Shown piece after piece: positions 24,984-33,999 of a DNA stretch of 64,000 nt. The DNA is taken from NCBI RefSeq assembly GCF_002699205.1, contig NZ_PABT01000009.1:89458-153457 (forward strand). The letters run 5' to 3'. Position numbers and translations under genes: made by a program. Each line of letters opens with the position of its first letter. The stretch's first letter is position 1. A model generated the notes under the pieces. The model did no database searches and was not told the DNA's origin. It was given only the letters and a program-made list of their open reading frames with translations. The DNA comes from Allomuricauda sp. GTDB taxonomy: Bacteria > Bacteroidota > Bacteroidia > Flavobacteriales > Flavobacteriaceae.

Positions 24984-25616
24984 GATAAAAAGTTTTAAAG
25001 GTCTGCCGTCTTCCTTTATTGGATAGATCAGCAAACAGGGTTAATAAATCCCCTCTATTTTTTTGGATTTTGTTTCCCAAATTTTAAGGGGCGTTTGTTT
25101 GCTTCTTACGTGCGCAGCACCATAAAAGAAGGGGGTTCTGTCAAGGCTTTTGGGCGGAAATCGGGAGGCTCCGAGACGTAGCAAAACCCTGACCGCCGAT
25201 GGCGGGCAAGGTTTTCAAGGAAGTGGAAACCCTATTTGTGGACAAAACAGGGCCTGGCCTTGACAGGTTCGATAAGGGCCCTTGGGAATTCCTTCAGACC
25301 CATTGGCAAGGGAGTGTACGGGAAGTTGAGCGAGTGCAGGCGATGGTGTCCTGATTGGAAGTCCCTGGGCCCTGCCCTGTTTTTCGACGACCCGAAAAAC
25401 AACCAGGGCTTCTTTTATTATGGGACCCTTAAAATTTGATGGGTGGACAGACGGATTTGTGGCCTTGCACAGCAAAACCCCAAGAAGGGTTTGCAAAGGA
25501 AGGACACACCGAAAATCCGTATGGACGACTTCCATATTGGCCAAATGATAATACATCAACTATTGCGATAGTACTAAGTCAAAAATACTTGTACAATCCT
25601 ATAACTTGGTTTCCTT
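24984..25616. other. Noncoding region with several hairpins
   Basis: About 630 bp with no convincing protein; open frames here are Pro/Arg-rich and unlike real genes. Hairpins are visible at 25183-25215 (listed separately) and at 25472-25494 (GCAAAACCC/GGGTTTGC with a bulge). The word TGCGCAGCA near 25110 echoes TTGCGCAGCAAC in the candidate oriT. The region could hold an origin, an RNA or long leader sequences. Confidence 0.35.
25183..25215. repeat. Two-tier inverted repeat
   Basis: AAAACC (25183-25188) pairs with GGTTTT (25210-25215), and CCGCC (25193-25197) with GGCGG (25201-25205). Two internal loops of 4 bases each and a GAT terminal loop complete it. The symmetry suggests a structured RNA or a protein-binding site. 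It does not end in a T-tract. Confidence 0.5.
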
Positions 25617-26177
25617 TTAGTCTTTCTGGAACAGCTCCCTCTGATCGTTCGGGGAAGGTTTGGCATCTGGAAGCTTTGAAGTTTTCATTTTGTCCCTTAG
25701 GGCCTGTCGTCGTTTCTCATAGATCCAGAGCCTCAATTGTTTCAAAAGACCCATCTCATATTCGGACAGTTGTTGGGGAGCTACTTCTTCCATGGCCTCG
25801 ATCTGTCCCGTTTTGTTGAAGGTCTTGGCATACTGGAGCCCACACCAGGTATAGATGTTCGCCCATTCATTGGGCATGGGTGCCTCATAGGTCCTGGGCA
25901 TCATGTAGGCCACAACCTCTGTCAAGGAAGCCATGTGTTCACCTTGCATCTGGGTCAATAGACGGGCCATGGTAATGTTCCCCAAAAGATCTTTGGGAAC
26001 GGTATCCTCCCATTGTGAAGAATATACAATGATGGGACTTTGCAGTAGGTCCATAAAGTCCATGACAAAATCGGATTTAGCCTTTTTAAGGGACTTGCGA
26101 CAAGTGTTTTGAGTTGGTGTTTTTGTTGGCTCCAGTTCAAAGCGAAAATCCAGTTGCACTACGTTTTGTTTTTCCAT
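25617..26177 (-). CDS. Hypothetical mobile-element protein sharing its leader region with parB
   Basis: 186 residues from the Met at 26177; the frame extends upstream but that part is leader sequence homologous to the parB leader. No domain is recognised. Features are a Lys-rich patch (KSLKKAKSDF), then LGNITMARLLTQMQGEHMASLTEVVAYMM, WANIYTWCGLQYAKTFNKTG, and a basic C-terminal helix (LRLWIYEKRRQALRDK). The upstream 150 bp resembles that of parB at 33267-33430 base for base in places, so the two genes are probably controlled together as backbone functions. The role may be in maintenance or transfer, but this is inference. Confidence 0.6.
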   Translation of the reverse strand: MEKQNVVQLDFRFELEPTKTPTQNTCRKSLKKAKSDFVMDFMDLLQSPIIVYSSQWEDTVPKDLLGNITMARLLTQMQGEHMASLTEVVAYMMPRTYEAPMPNEWANIYTWCGLQYAKTFNKTGQIEAMEEVAPQQLSEYEMGLLKQLRLWIYEKRRQALRDKMKTSKLPDAKPSPNDQRELFQKD

Positions 26178-26240
26178 GATCTGTGTTTTAAATTGAACAA
26201 TAGTGGCAGACCAGCAAACGCAAGGGAACATTTTGGAGTG

Positions 26241-26325
26241 GGAAGGAAACGGAATAAAAAGTGACATCGGCAACGGCTTTATGCCGTCCCTTGTCCAAGA
26301 AATATTTTCCCGGGTTTATCTTTGG
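26241..26325. repeat. Three-copy hairpin module, copy A
   Basis: Contains a 20-plus bp block identical to copy B (starting AAGGAAACGGAATAAAAAGT), then hairpin 1 (ACGGC-TTTAT-GCCGT, 26273-26287), then CCCTTGTCC, then a second weak hairpin (GAAATATTTTC). It lies upstream of the gene starting at 26177. Confidence 0.75.
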
Positions 26326-26358
26326 GCAGTATTGGTCGGAATACGTTCCAACATGCTT

Positions 26359-29340
26359 TTATTTGGCCATCAGTGCACCAGTTCCTACCTGCCTCGGGTC
26401 GGGTTTCAAGGGTTGCTTGATGGTGGCAACTACCTCCAGGCTATAATGCCCGAACTCTTCGGTAACCGTTCCGTGGCAGAGATAGATGCCCTTTCCATGA
26501 ATGGGCGTGGATACCATCGTTTGGGGAAAGTGCACACAATCAAAAAAGTGACCTTCCAGATCGAGCATGGTGGTAAAGCGCATGGTATCCCCTTTGGATG
26601 TGGTATTCAATCGGGTATGGACCATGGACCCATAGATCCATATCTTTTGGTTGACATGGGCCTCAAAATCACCGGCGGTCAACCTACTCTTCACCTTGCC
26701 CTCCATGAGTTCATAATACCCACATAACGGAAAACCCAGAAGTTCCATTTGGTCATAGGCATCCTCAACAGGATGGGAAGGTAGATGCGGCAATGTAAAA
26801 TGCCTGTGGTTGGGTTTGAACAGAAGTTTCTGGACCGTATCCTTTCGATGGGCCTTGGTCTTGAACACGGCCTGCCAAAGTATTTGTTTCTTGGGCACCC
26901 CAAAGACACGAAAGGCATCGATACGCACCAAGATGGTCAACTGTTCGATGGCAATGGGAACCCTATCAATAAAATCATCAAAATCCCTGAACTTCCCATA
27001 GAGCTGCCTTTCGTTCAAAATGCGTTGGATGACCAAACGTTCCAAACTCCGGAGCTGTCCCAGTCCCAAATAGATGTGCTTGCCATAGATTGCATTGACA
27101 TGGTCACTACGGTTGATACAGGGCGGATGGATAATGCCTCCCCACATCTTGGTCTCGTGCACATAGAGTTCCGTATCATAGAACCCTCCCCCATTGTTGA
27201 GCACGGCCACCATAAACTCCAAGGGGAAATAACATTTCAGGTAAAGGCTCTGGTAGCTTTCCACGGCATAGGAAGCCGAATGCCCCTTGGCAAAGGCATA
27301 GCCCGCAAAACTCTCGATCTGTTCCCAGACCATTTGGGTCAGGGCGGCATCATGCCCCCTCTGCTTACAGTTTTCAAAAAACTTCAATTTCACTGCCTGG
27401 AATTCCTCCCGGGAGCGGAATTTTCCGCTCATCCCCCTTCGCAGGACATCGGCCTCCCCTAGGTCCAGTCCTGCAAAGAAGTGGGCCACTTTCAGCACAT
27501 CCTCTTGGTAGACCATGATCCCATGGGTCTCTGGCATAATCTCCAACAGAATGGGATTGGCCTCCTTGCGGCGTTCCGGTTCCCTTTCCCTACGGATGTA
27601 TTCATCCTTCATCCCTGAGGAGGACACCCCGGGACGGATCACGGAACTGGCCGCCACCAGTCCCAAATAGTCGTGGGTCCGCAGTTTCTTCATCAGCCCC
27701 CGCATGGCAGGGGATTCCACATAGTAGGCCCCTATCGCCCTCCCTTGGCTCAACAGCCCGTTGATGTTGGCATCCCGTTTCATCGCCTCCACGCTTTTGA
27801 TGTCCCAAAGCACGGCATCGGGTTGGTTGCCCTTGATGACCTCCACCGCCTCCTTGATCTTGGCCAATCCCCGTTGTCCCAAAATATCGAACTTGAACAG
27901 GCCCACATCCTCGGCAATGATCATGTCGAACTGCACCGTAGGGAAGCCTTTCGGTGGCAAGGTCGTGGCCGAATAACAATGTTCGGAACGGTCCAGGATC
28001 AGTATCCCCGAGGAATGCACACTGATATAATTGGGCATCCCATGGATATAGGTAGCGTATTTCAGCACCAATCGGGACAGTTCATCCAAGGTTCCCTGTT
28101 CGTACCGTCCTGCACTGAGCTTATCGATCTCCTCGGTGGGCAGGCCGAACACCTTGCACAGCTCCCGAACGGCGGCCCGGTACTTAAAGGTGTTGTAGGT
28201 GCCCAAAAGGGCGACATGCTCGAAGCGTTCAAAAATATAGGCCGTGACATCGTCCCGGTCCCAGGTGGAAAAATCAATGTCAAAATCCGGGGGCGAGGCC
28301 CGAAAGGGGTTGATGAACCGTTCGAAATACAGGTCCAGTTCAATGGGATCCACATCGGTGATCCCGATCAGGTAGGCCACCAGACTGTTGGCCCCACTTC
28401 CCCTCCCCACGTATGGGTATCCCTTGGACCTCGCATAGGAGATGATATCGTGGTTGATCAAAAAGTAGGACACAAAATCCAGCTCCTCGATGGTCTTCAG
28501 TTCCCTGAACATACGTTCCCTGACCTTTTCCGTGGGATGGACATACCGTTTGGACAACCCTTCCATGGCCAGTTCCCGCAACCGCAGCACATCATCCTCC
28601 TTGGAGTCCAGATAACGGGACTGGTTCTGGGAGACCCGCTCACTTCCAAACCCAAAGGCAATGGAACAGGAATCCATCAACCGCTGGGTGTTTTCCCAGA
28701 TATGGGGCACATCAACCAAAGCTTTTTTCAGTTCGTCCATGGGCCGCAGGGTATCGGTGGCCTTGCCCTCCTCGGATTGGGACAACTTGCTCAGCAGCGT
28801 GTTCAAGCCTATGGCCCGAAGCAATCGATGCGTATTGAAATCCTTTTTGCTGCGAAAGCTCACGGGCTGCAATAGCACCAATCTGTCGGTATAATCCCGA
28901 TACCGGGAGAACCGTAGTTTCCGGAGCTCTTCAATCGAGACCCCAATATATTCATAGGCCTTAAAATCCGTCCGTTCCTCTTCCTGTACCTTCTCGAAGG
29001 GGTAGATGACATGGACATTCCCAAATACTGGGGCCACGGAGGGAATCGGCGTTCCCTTATGAAGATGCTCGGAAAGAAAGGCGTTGATCTCGCGAAACCC
29101 CTCATTGTTCTGGGCCAGGCCCACGAACTCCTGCACGTTCCCGTTCCGAAAATCGATCCCCAGAATGGGACGTATGCCCTGTTCCTTGGCCAAGCGCACA
29201 AAGTTCATCCCGGCCGAGCTGTTGTTGATATCGGTCAGGGCCAGCACTTCCACCCCATGGGAACGGGCCAGGTCCAAAAGCTCCGTTTCGGAGAGCACCC
29301 CGTAATTCAGGGAATAGTATGTATGGCAGTTCAGGTACAT
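26359..29340 (-). CDS. dnaE2: DnaE-like DNA polymerase III alpha subunit (accessory, error-prone type)
   Basis: 993 residues, shorter than replicative DnaE (about 1,150-1,450) and similar to DnaE2/ImuC. The N-terminal PHP domain starts MYLNCHTYYSLNYGVLSE. The polymerase core has YPYVGRGSGANS (309-319) and the catalytic PDFDIDF (351-357). Later motifs include MVYQEDVLKVA, LRRGMSGK and FAGYAFAKGHSASYA. In the PHP domain the usual LTDH is LTDI, so one metal ligand is lost and proofreading is unlikely. It directly follows dinB (TAATG overlap), forming a two-polymerase translesion cassette carried by the element. The symbol is by analogy to the known dinB/imuB-dnaE2 cassettes. Confidence 0.88.
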   Translation of the reverse strand: MYLNCHTYYSLNYGVLSETELLDLARSHGVEVLALTDINNSSAGMNFVRLAKEQGIRPILGIDFRNGNVQEFVGLAQNNEGFREINAFLSEHLHKGTPIPSVAPVFGNVHVIYPFEKVQEEERTDFKAYEYIGVSIEELRKLRFSRYRDYTDRLVLLQPVSFRSKKDFNTHRLLRAIGLNTLLSKLSQSEEGKATDTLRPMDELKKALVDVPHIWENTQRLMDSCSIAFGFGSERVSQNQSRYLDSKEDDVLRLRELAMEGLSKRYVHPTEKVRERMFRELKTIEELDFVSYFLINHDIISYARSKGYPYVGRGSGANSLVAYLIGITDVDPIELDLYFERFINPFRASPPDFDIDFSTWDRDDVTAYIFERFEHVALLGTYNTFKYRAAVRELCKVFGLPTEEIDKLSAGRYEQGTLDELSRLVLKYATYIHGMPNYISVHSSGILILDRSEHCYSATTLPPKGFPTVQFDMIIAEDVGLFKFDILGQRGLAKIKEAVEVIKGNQPDAVLWDIKSVEAMKRDANINGLLSQGRAIGAYYVESPAMRGLMKKLRTHDYLGLVAASSVIRPGVSSSGMKDEYIRREREPERRKEANPILLEIMPETHGIMVYQEDVLKVAHFFAGLDLGEADVLRRGMSGKFRSREEFQAVKLKFFENCKQRGHDAALTQMVWEQIESFAGYAFAKGHSASYAVESYQSLYLKCYFPLEFMVAVLNNGGGFYDTELYVHETKMWGGIIHPPCINRSDHVNAIYGKHIYLGLGQLRSLERLVIQRILNERQLYGKFRDFDDFIDRVPIAIEQLTILVRIDAFRVFGVPKKQILWQAVFKTKAHRKDTVQKLLFKPNHRHFTLPHLPSHPVEDAYDQMELLGFPLCGYYELMEGKVKSRLTAGDFEAHVNQKIWIYGSMVHTRLNTTSKGDTMRFTTMLDLEGHFFDCVHFPQTMVSTPIHGKGIYLCHGTVTEEFGHYSLEVVATIKQPLKPDPRQVGTGALMAK

Positions 29341-30554
29341 TATTGCTGTCTATGGGCCAATAAAATGGGTGGTTGTCCGTCAAAGGGATTGCCTCCCCTT
29401 CCTATGCTATGGGCACCCATGGCCGAGGCCCGCATCAAACTGGATTCCCCAAAGCGGTTCCGTACCCGGTCCATGGCCTGGTAGAGGTTGAGCAGTTTTT
29501 CATCATCGGCGAACAGGTCGATCTGATAATGCCCACCAACGATATGGCTGTAGTTGACCCCCACGAGTCGGATGAGCATCCTCCGGTCATAGAGGGAAGT
29601 AAATAGTTCCTTTACCAAGGGCACTAAAATGTGGTCCGCAGACGTATAGGGAATCCGTTTCTGCTTGGTATAGGTCTTGAAATCACTGTACCGGATCTTG
29701 ACGCCCACACAGCCCGTCATCTTGTTGGCCCGGCGCAGTTGATAGGCCAGGTTCTCCGCCATGGCGAACAAAGTGGTCTCCAATTTGACCATATCGGTGG
29801 TATCCTTCCCATAGGTCCGTTCCGTGGATATGGACTTTCGTTCATGAAATGGGACCAAGGGGGAATTGTCCAGCCCCTGTGCCCGCATCCAGATGGTCCG
29901 CCCGTGCAACCCAAAAGCACTTTCCAATAGTTCCAAGGGCAGTTCCTGTACCGTCCGGATGGTGGTCACCCCCATATTGGACAGCAGCCCGTAGGTCTTC
30001 TCCCCCACCGAAGGCAGTTTACGGATGTGCAAAGGGGCCAGAAATTCCCTTTCCAGTCCAAGGTCGATTTTCATCTGGTTGTTGGGCTTGGCCTCCCCAG
30101 TGGCCACTTTGGAGACCACCTTGTTCCGGGACAGTCCAAAGGAAATGGGCAATCCGGTCTCTTTCAAGATCCGTTGCCGCATTTCCGAGGCGTACTTATA
30201 GCAGCCAAAAAAGCGGTCCATCCCCGATAGGTCGGCATAAAACTCATCCACACTGGCCTTTTCAAAGACCGGGACACTCTCCTTGATGACATCGGTCACA
30301 GTATCGGAAAACTTCATATAGGTCCCCGCATTGCCCTTGATGACCGTGGCCTCCGGACACAATCTTCGGGCTACCTTCATGGACATCCCCGAGTGCACCC
30401 CAAAGCGCCGGGTCTCATAACTACAGGCCGCGACCACCCCACGGTCCCCCAACCCACCGACCAAGAGGGGCCGCTTCATCAGACGGCTGTCCAGCAGCCG
30501 CTCACAAGAGACAAAAAAAGTGTCAAGATCGAGATGGAGAATGGTGGGCTTCAT
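29340..30554 (-). CDS. dinB: Y-family DNA polymerase (DinB/Pol IV-like)
   Basis: 404 residues. Catalytic carboxylates lie in LHLDLDTFFVSCE (D8, D10) and ASVDEFYADLS (D-E near 103). The finger segment AACSYETRRFGVHSGMSM and the helix-hairpin-helix region LPSVGEKTYGLLSNMGV are intact, followed by a little-finger domain. QIDLF near residue 353 fits a beta-clamp-binding motif. It is active-looking, not an ImuB-type inactive homologue. It is the first gene of the dinB-dnaE unit and has a well-formed promoter plus a dyad 11-72 bp upstream, suggesting damage-type induction. Divergent from the SRAP gene. Confidence 0.9.
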   Translation of the reverse strand: MKPTILHLDLDTFFVSCERLLDSRLMKRPLLVGGLGDRGVVAACSYETRRFGVHSGMSMKVARRLCPEATVIKGNAGTYMKFSDTVTDVIKESVPVFEKASVDEFYADLSGMDRFFGCYKYASEMRQRILKETGLPISFGLSRNKVVSKVATGEAKPNNQMKIDLGLEREFLAPLHIRKLPSVGEKTYGLLSNMGVTTIRTVQELPLELLESAFGLHGRTIWMRAQGLDNSPLVPFHERKSISTERTYGKDTTDMVKLETTLFAMAENLAYQLRRANKMTGCVGVKIRYSDFKTYTKQKRIPYTSADHILVPLVKELFTSLYDRRMLIRLVGVNYSHIVGGHYQIDLFADDEKLLNLYQAMDRVRNRFGESSLMRASAMGAHSIGRGGNPFDGQPPILLAHRQQ

Positions 30555-30564
30555 AATTACATTA

Positions 30565-30626
30565 TGGATTTATTCCAATTTATGGGAAAAAATCCAAATG
30601 TATAAAAAGGGATGGTCCATTTCAAA
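30565..30626 (-). promoter_or_regulatory. Promoter and candidate operator for the dinB-dnaE operon
   Basis: On the minus strand: TTTG (30623-30626), 20 bp spacer, TACATTTG (30595-30602), an exact match to the Bacteroidota consensus. Immediately downstream, touching the -7 box, is a dyad with arms TGGATTT (30565-30571) and AAATCCA (30590-30596) plus inner TTCC/GGAA. A repressor bound here would cover the transcription start. The site does not match the E. coli LexA box. Confidence 0.7.
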
Positions 30627-30673
30627 ACTTTAACAATTATGACTATCTTAATACGGCATAATTCAACCTCAAG

Positions 30674-31429
30674 ATGTGCTACTCTACCAGACAGACCCGG
30701 GAACGGAAAGAACTGGAGAAATTGCTCTCCGTCAAGGCCATGTACGGTGACATTGACACCGACCTTGAACTCATTTATTTCCATGCCAACGGCTGGAGCC
30801 ATCCCGTGATGTGGACCTTGGGCCAAGAAGAGCCCAACAACCTGCTCCCTGCGATGTGGGGTATCATGCCCTCAAAAGAAAAGCAGGAAAATTATACAGA
30901 GTATTTCAAGAACCCGAAGACCTTTGGTGGGCTTAATGCAAAATCCGAAAAGCTCTTTGACCATTTTGTATACCGGTACTGTTGGGAGAACCAACGCTGC
31001 ATCATTCCCGTGGACGGGTTCTTTGAGCCCCACAACACCAAGGTGAAGGTCAAGGGCAAGGATTTTAAGGTCCCTTTCTATTTCAGACGTAAAAATGGTG
31101 ATCCCATATATCTTGCCGGCATCTACACCAACACCGCCGATGGGCGAAGGACCTTTTCCGTCCTCACCAAGGACGCCACCCCTATGTTCGAGGAAATCCA
31201 CAATGAAAAAAAAAGGCGACCCGTCATCATGGATGACGAAAACTTGGATGCTTGGTTACATAATGGCAACAATGAATCGGACGTTCAAGATCTCATTGAT
31301 GATGATCTCTGGGAAGGGGAACTGGAGGCCCATCCGGTGACCAAGGACCTATACAGTAGGACTATCGATTCCAATTATCCCGAAATCATAAATAAGGTGG
31401 ACTACCCTGAGGTATCCATTGACTATTGA
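30674..31429 (+). CDS. SRAP domain protein (YedK/HMCES family)
   Basis: 251 residues. Cys2 directly after the start Met (MCYSTRQ) is the residue that forms a thiazolidine crosslink with abasic sites in single-stranded DNA. The other family blocks are AMWGIMP, LNAKSEKLFD, RCIIPVDGFFEPH and PIYLAGIY, and a catalytic His follows in EAHPVTKDL. It would shield abasic sites from error-prone processing. It is divergent from dinB-dnaE, sharing the 120 bp intergenic region, so a common damage response is likely. Length is normal (220-250). The start is fixed by Cys2. Confidence 0.93.
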   Translation: MCYSTRQTRERKELEKLLSVKAMYGDIDTDLELIYFHANGWSHPVMWTLGQEEPNNLLPAMWGIMPSKEKQENYTEYFKNPKTFGGLNAKSEKLFDHFVYRYCWENQRCIIPVDGFFEPHNTKVKVKGKDFKVPFYFRRKNGDPIYLAGIYTNTADGRRTFSVLTKDATPMFEEIHNEKKRRPVIMDDENLDAWLHNGNNESDVQDLIDDDLWEGELEAHPVTKDLYSRTIDSNYPEIINKVDYPEVSIDY

Positions 31430-31455
31430 ATCCCGTTGGACAGCGATAAAAAAAG

Positions 31456-31479
31456 AAGGGTTCGGTTTCCCGAACCCTT
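31456..31479. terminator. Bidirectional terminator between SRAP and parB genes
   Basis: Perfect stem AAGGGTTCGG (31456-31465) / CCGAACCCTT (31470-31479) with a TTTC loop. There is an A-run before it and T residues after it. It sits between two convergent genes, 26 bp after one stop codon and 24 bp before the other. Confidence 0.8.
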
Positions 31480-31502
31480 TCATTATCCTATATCTTGGTC
31501 AT

Positions 31503-33266
31503 CTAATCCTTGGTGGCCTCGACCTGTTGTTCCAAGGCCTTGACCCGTTCCTTTAACCGTTTCTCACGTTTTTTGCGTGCCATGTCATAGGATTTTTCTA
31601 TTTGGACAATGTCGTCCTTATGGTATGTCTGCATGGCAATGTAAAAAGAACAGTTGGTCAGGTTGTTCACATGGTTACTTTCTCCAAGATGTACCTGTTG
31701 GGTCAACAGGAACCGTACCAGTTTGTTGAGGGTCTCCTTTTTGAAGGTCTTCCTGAACTGGGCAACGATATCTTCACGGGTCTTGTCGGGCGTATCCCCG
31801 AAGAATCCCGGAAAATGGTCCAACTGGTTGTAATAGCCCACATTGTTCTCATACAGGGAGATGGAAAAGGCCACCATTTCGTCCACGGACAGTTCCTCCT
31901 TGGTGTTGATGTAATCCGTACCGCGTACCATCTCCACCACTTCCTTGAACTGCCGGTTGTGTTCTATCTGTTTTTTGCGCTCTTCACGGGCATTGATCTT
32001 GATGATCTGTTCCTCGGGGGAACATTCAGACATCTTTCGTTTTTCCAAGGGTGTACTCCGCACATCGTCTTCCGACATATTGGTTTCCCTGACCTTTACG
32101 AAAATCTCTTCAGACCTGTAAGAGTCCGTATGGAACAATACGCCCTTTTGAAACCCATTATCAACCGCTCCATCGTATAGTTTCCTGTCTTCCTCGTAGG
32201 ATTTTAGGGCTTCATCCAATTCTTCCTTGAGTTCTTCATCGCTATAATCGCAATGGCCGAACTCTTCCTTAATGGATTCCAATGTGGGTTTGATGGGCTT
32301 CTCGATGATATGCAGTTCGTCCGGCAATTGCACCTTAAGTCCCTGCTTTTCCATCTGGGCCATAATCAACTGGTTTCGCTCCTCGTCCATCCAGTAACGG
32401 GATATCTTGGGCACCAATAGCATCCCGGTCTTTTTACAGTTTTTGATAAGGTTCATCAGGGTCTTGGCCTTTTTGTTCACAAAACAGGCCGTTTTCGTAC
32501 AGACCATCTTGCCGTTACCAAAAAGGTTACCCTGGTTCGCGGCATTGAACGGACAGACGGTACAGGCCCCTGCCTTGGGGAGCAATGTCCTGTCCGATAG
32601 GTCGAACGGGGCTTTGGTAAGGTCAAAGGTATGCCCGTCCACCATCCGTTTTACCCTGTGGGCACTGAATTCACCCTCCAGACTTTCCAATAGCATCTGC
32701 TGCTCTTCGGGTTCAAAAAGCGCCACGGCCGTTCCCAGACCGATGGTCATCTCCCCGCTCCTAACGTATGCCTTGAAGCCTTCGATCAATCCTGCCAATT
32801 TCAACCGTTGCCTTACGAAGTTCTCGGTGCGTCCCAGACGTTTTGCTATATCCTCTGGGCTGTACCTGTCCGTTAGATAGGCAATGGCCTCAGCCTCTTC
32901 CGTGGGTTCCACATCCCTTCGCTGTAGGTTCTCGATGATCTGTACCTCCAGCACATCGTTATTTACAAAGTCCCGAACGATGGCGGGAATGGTCTTTTGT
33001 TCCGCCAGTTTACTGGCACGGTACCGTCTTTCGCCCATGACGATGATGTAACCCTTGTTGGAGGTTCTGACCGTGATGGGCTGCAATACCCCGTGTTCGG
33101 CAATGCTATCGGCCAGTTGTTTCAAACTGCTATCGTCAAAGGTCTTTCGGGGCTGTAAGGGGTCGGGAATGATCGAATTGATGTCCAGGTACTGCACCTG
33201 TAGGACGGTTTCCTGTTTGGTTGCGGTGGCTTTCTTGGTCTGCTTTTGTTTTGTTTTTGTTTCCAT
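31503..33266 (-). CDS. parB: ParB/RepB/Spo0J family partition protein
   Basis: 587 residues from the Met at 33266; an upstream extension is open but has leader-like sequence. The ParB N-terminal domain shows SIIPDPLQPRKTFDDSSLKQLADSI, then GVLQPITVR, VMGERRYRASKLA and VQIIENLQRRDVEPTEEAEA. An HTH follows (YSPEDIAKRLGRTENFVRQRLKL). A Cys-rich patch near residue 235 (CTVCPF, then VCTKTACF) looks metal-binding, and the C-terminal half is long, charged and ends in coiled coil. No ParA is adjacent. It may bind centromere-like sites on the element or act as a regulator; the shared leader with the gene at 25617 supports co-regulation. Confidence 0.88.
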   Translation of the reverse strand: METKTKQKQTKKATATKQETVLQVQYLDINSIIPDPLQPRKTFDDSSLKQLADSIAEHGVLQPITVRTSNKGYIIVMGERRYRASKLAEQKTIPAIVRDFVNNDVLEVQIIENLQRRDVEPTEEAEAIAYLTDRYSPEDIAKRLGRTENFVRQRLKLAGLIEGFKAYVRSGEMTIGLGTAVALFEPEEQQMLLESLEGEFSAHRVKRMVDGHTFDLTKAPFDLSDRTLLPKAGACTVCPFNAANQGNLFGNGKMVCTKTACFVNKKAKTLMNLIKNCKKTGMLLVPKISRYWMDEERNQLIMAQMEKQGLKVQLPDELHIIEKPIKPTLESIKEEFGHCDYSDEELKEELDEALKSYEEDRKLYDGAVDNGFQKGVLFHTDSYRSEEIFVKVRETNMSEDDVRSTPLEKRKMSECSPEEQIIKINAREERKKQIEHNRQFKEVVEMVRGTDYINTKEELSVDEMVAFSISLYENNVGYYNQLDHFPGFFGDTPDKTREDIVAQFRKTFKKETLNKLVRFLLTQQVHLGESNHVNNLTNCSFYIAMQTYHKDDIVQIEKSYDMARKKREKRLKERVKALEQQVEATKD

Positions 33267-33575
33267 GATCATTGGATTTATGTTAAACAATATTTGAGCA
33301 TGGCACCAAGCGCAAGACAAATTTTTGGCGCGGCAAGGAAACGGAATAAAAAGTGACCGTGGGGAACGGCTTTATGCCGTCCCTTGTCCGGCAAACAGTT
33401 TGCGGGCTTACCTTTCGAAGAAGATTGATAGTGTTAAATAATTTTTAATGCAGGGCATCTTTAATCGGATTGATGGGCTAGAGGATCATTAAAACGTGTA
33501 CCACCAAATGGAGAATATCAACCGAACAGGGTTCCGTTAGAAGTTATATGCAAGCTTGAAAAATTGAGCGTTCAA
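33267..33575. other. parB leader and spacer to the cargo region
   Basis: About 310 bp. The right-hand two thirds of the parB-proximal half is copy B of the hairpin module. The remainder up to the merR stop at 33576 has no gene or clear terminator. It is the boundary between element backbone and metal cargo. Confidence 0.5.
33333..33430. repeat. Three-copy hairpin module, copy B
   Basis: Shares AAGGAAACGGAATAAAAAGT with copy A. Hairpin 1 is ACGGC-TTTAT-GCCGT (33366-33380), strengthened by flanking GGG/CCC. Then comes CCCTTGTCCGGC, shared with copy C, hairpin 2 (GCAAAC-A-GTTTGC) and CGGGCTTACCTTTCGA, also nearly identical in copy C. It lies upstream of parB. Confidence 0.8.
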
Positions 33576-33971
33576 CTAAAAATTCACTGAGACCAAGGGA
33601 CAGCTTGTCGATTTGCTTTCTTCTGGCGCACAGGAATCCAGACTTCCAATGATCAGGCTCTTCATTTCATTCAGCTCTTTCATTTTTTTATCGATCAACC
33701 TGACTTTTTCAAGCATTTTTTGTGATACATTTTCACACGAAGCTGTATTGAATTCCATTAGCCCCAAAAAGTCGGAAATCTCATTTAAGGTAAACCCAAA
33801 GCCTTTCATTTTCTTGATGATGAGAAGTTTTTCCAAGGTTTCATGGGAATAATTCTTATAACTGTTGAATTCATTTTGTTTAAGGGCTGTCGGTATCAAG
33901 CCCTTCTTTTCATAAAAGCGTATGGTATCACGGGAAAGCCCTGTTTTCTTGGATAATTGGCCAATTTGCAT
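33576..33971 (-). CDS. MerR-family metal-responsive regulator
   Basis: 131 residues from the Met at 33971, where the HTH begins (MQIGQLSKKTGLSRDTIRFYEKKGLIP). A long dimerisation helix follows. Cys residues are at ASCENV (mid-helix) and, near the C-terminus, in SLDSCAPEESKSTSCPL, a layout like the three metal-binding Cys of MerR/ZntR/CadR. It is divergent from the lipoprotein-ynfA pair, and a dyad with an overlong spacer lies between them, so it most likely represses and, when metal-bound, activates those genes. The metal (Hg, Cd, Zn or Pb) cannot be told from sequence. Confidence 0.85.
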   Translation of the reverse strand: MQIGQLSKKTGLSRDTIRFYEKKGLIPTALKQNEFNSYKNYSHETLEKLLIIKKMKGFGFTLNEISDFLGLMEFNTASCENVSQKMLEKVRLIDKKMKELNEMKSLIIGSLDSCAPEESKSTSCPLVSVNF

Positions 33972-33999
33972 AATTTTTAAAAATAAAATCCACATTTCC

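Noticed and set aside
25215..25559. 114-residue minus-strand frame between ssb and the gene at 25617
   Set aside because: Pro/Leu-rich, without domain features, and it overlaps visible hairpins.
20160..33266. Self-transmissible conjugative element (ICE)
   Set aside because: A coupling ATPase and relaxase are present but no TraJ/TraK/TraN-type mating-channel genes are in the window, so a mobilizable element is the supported call.
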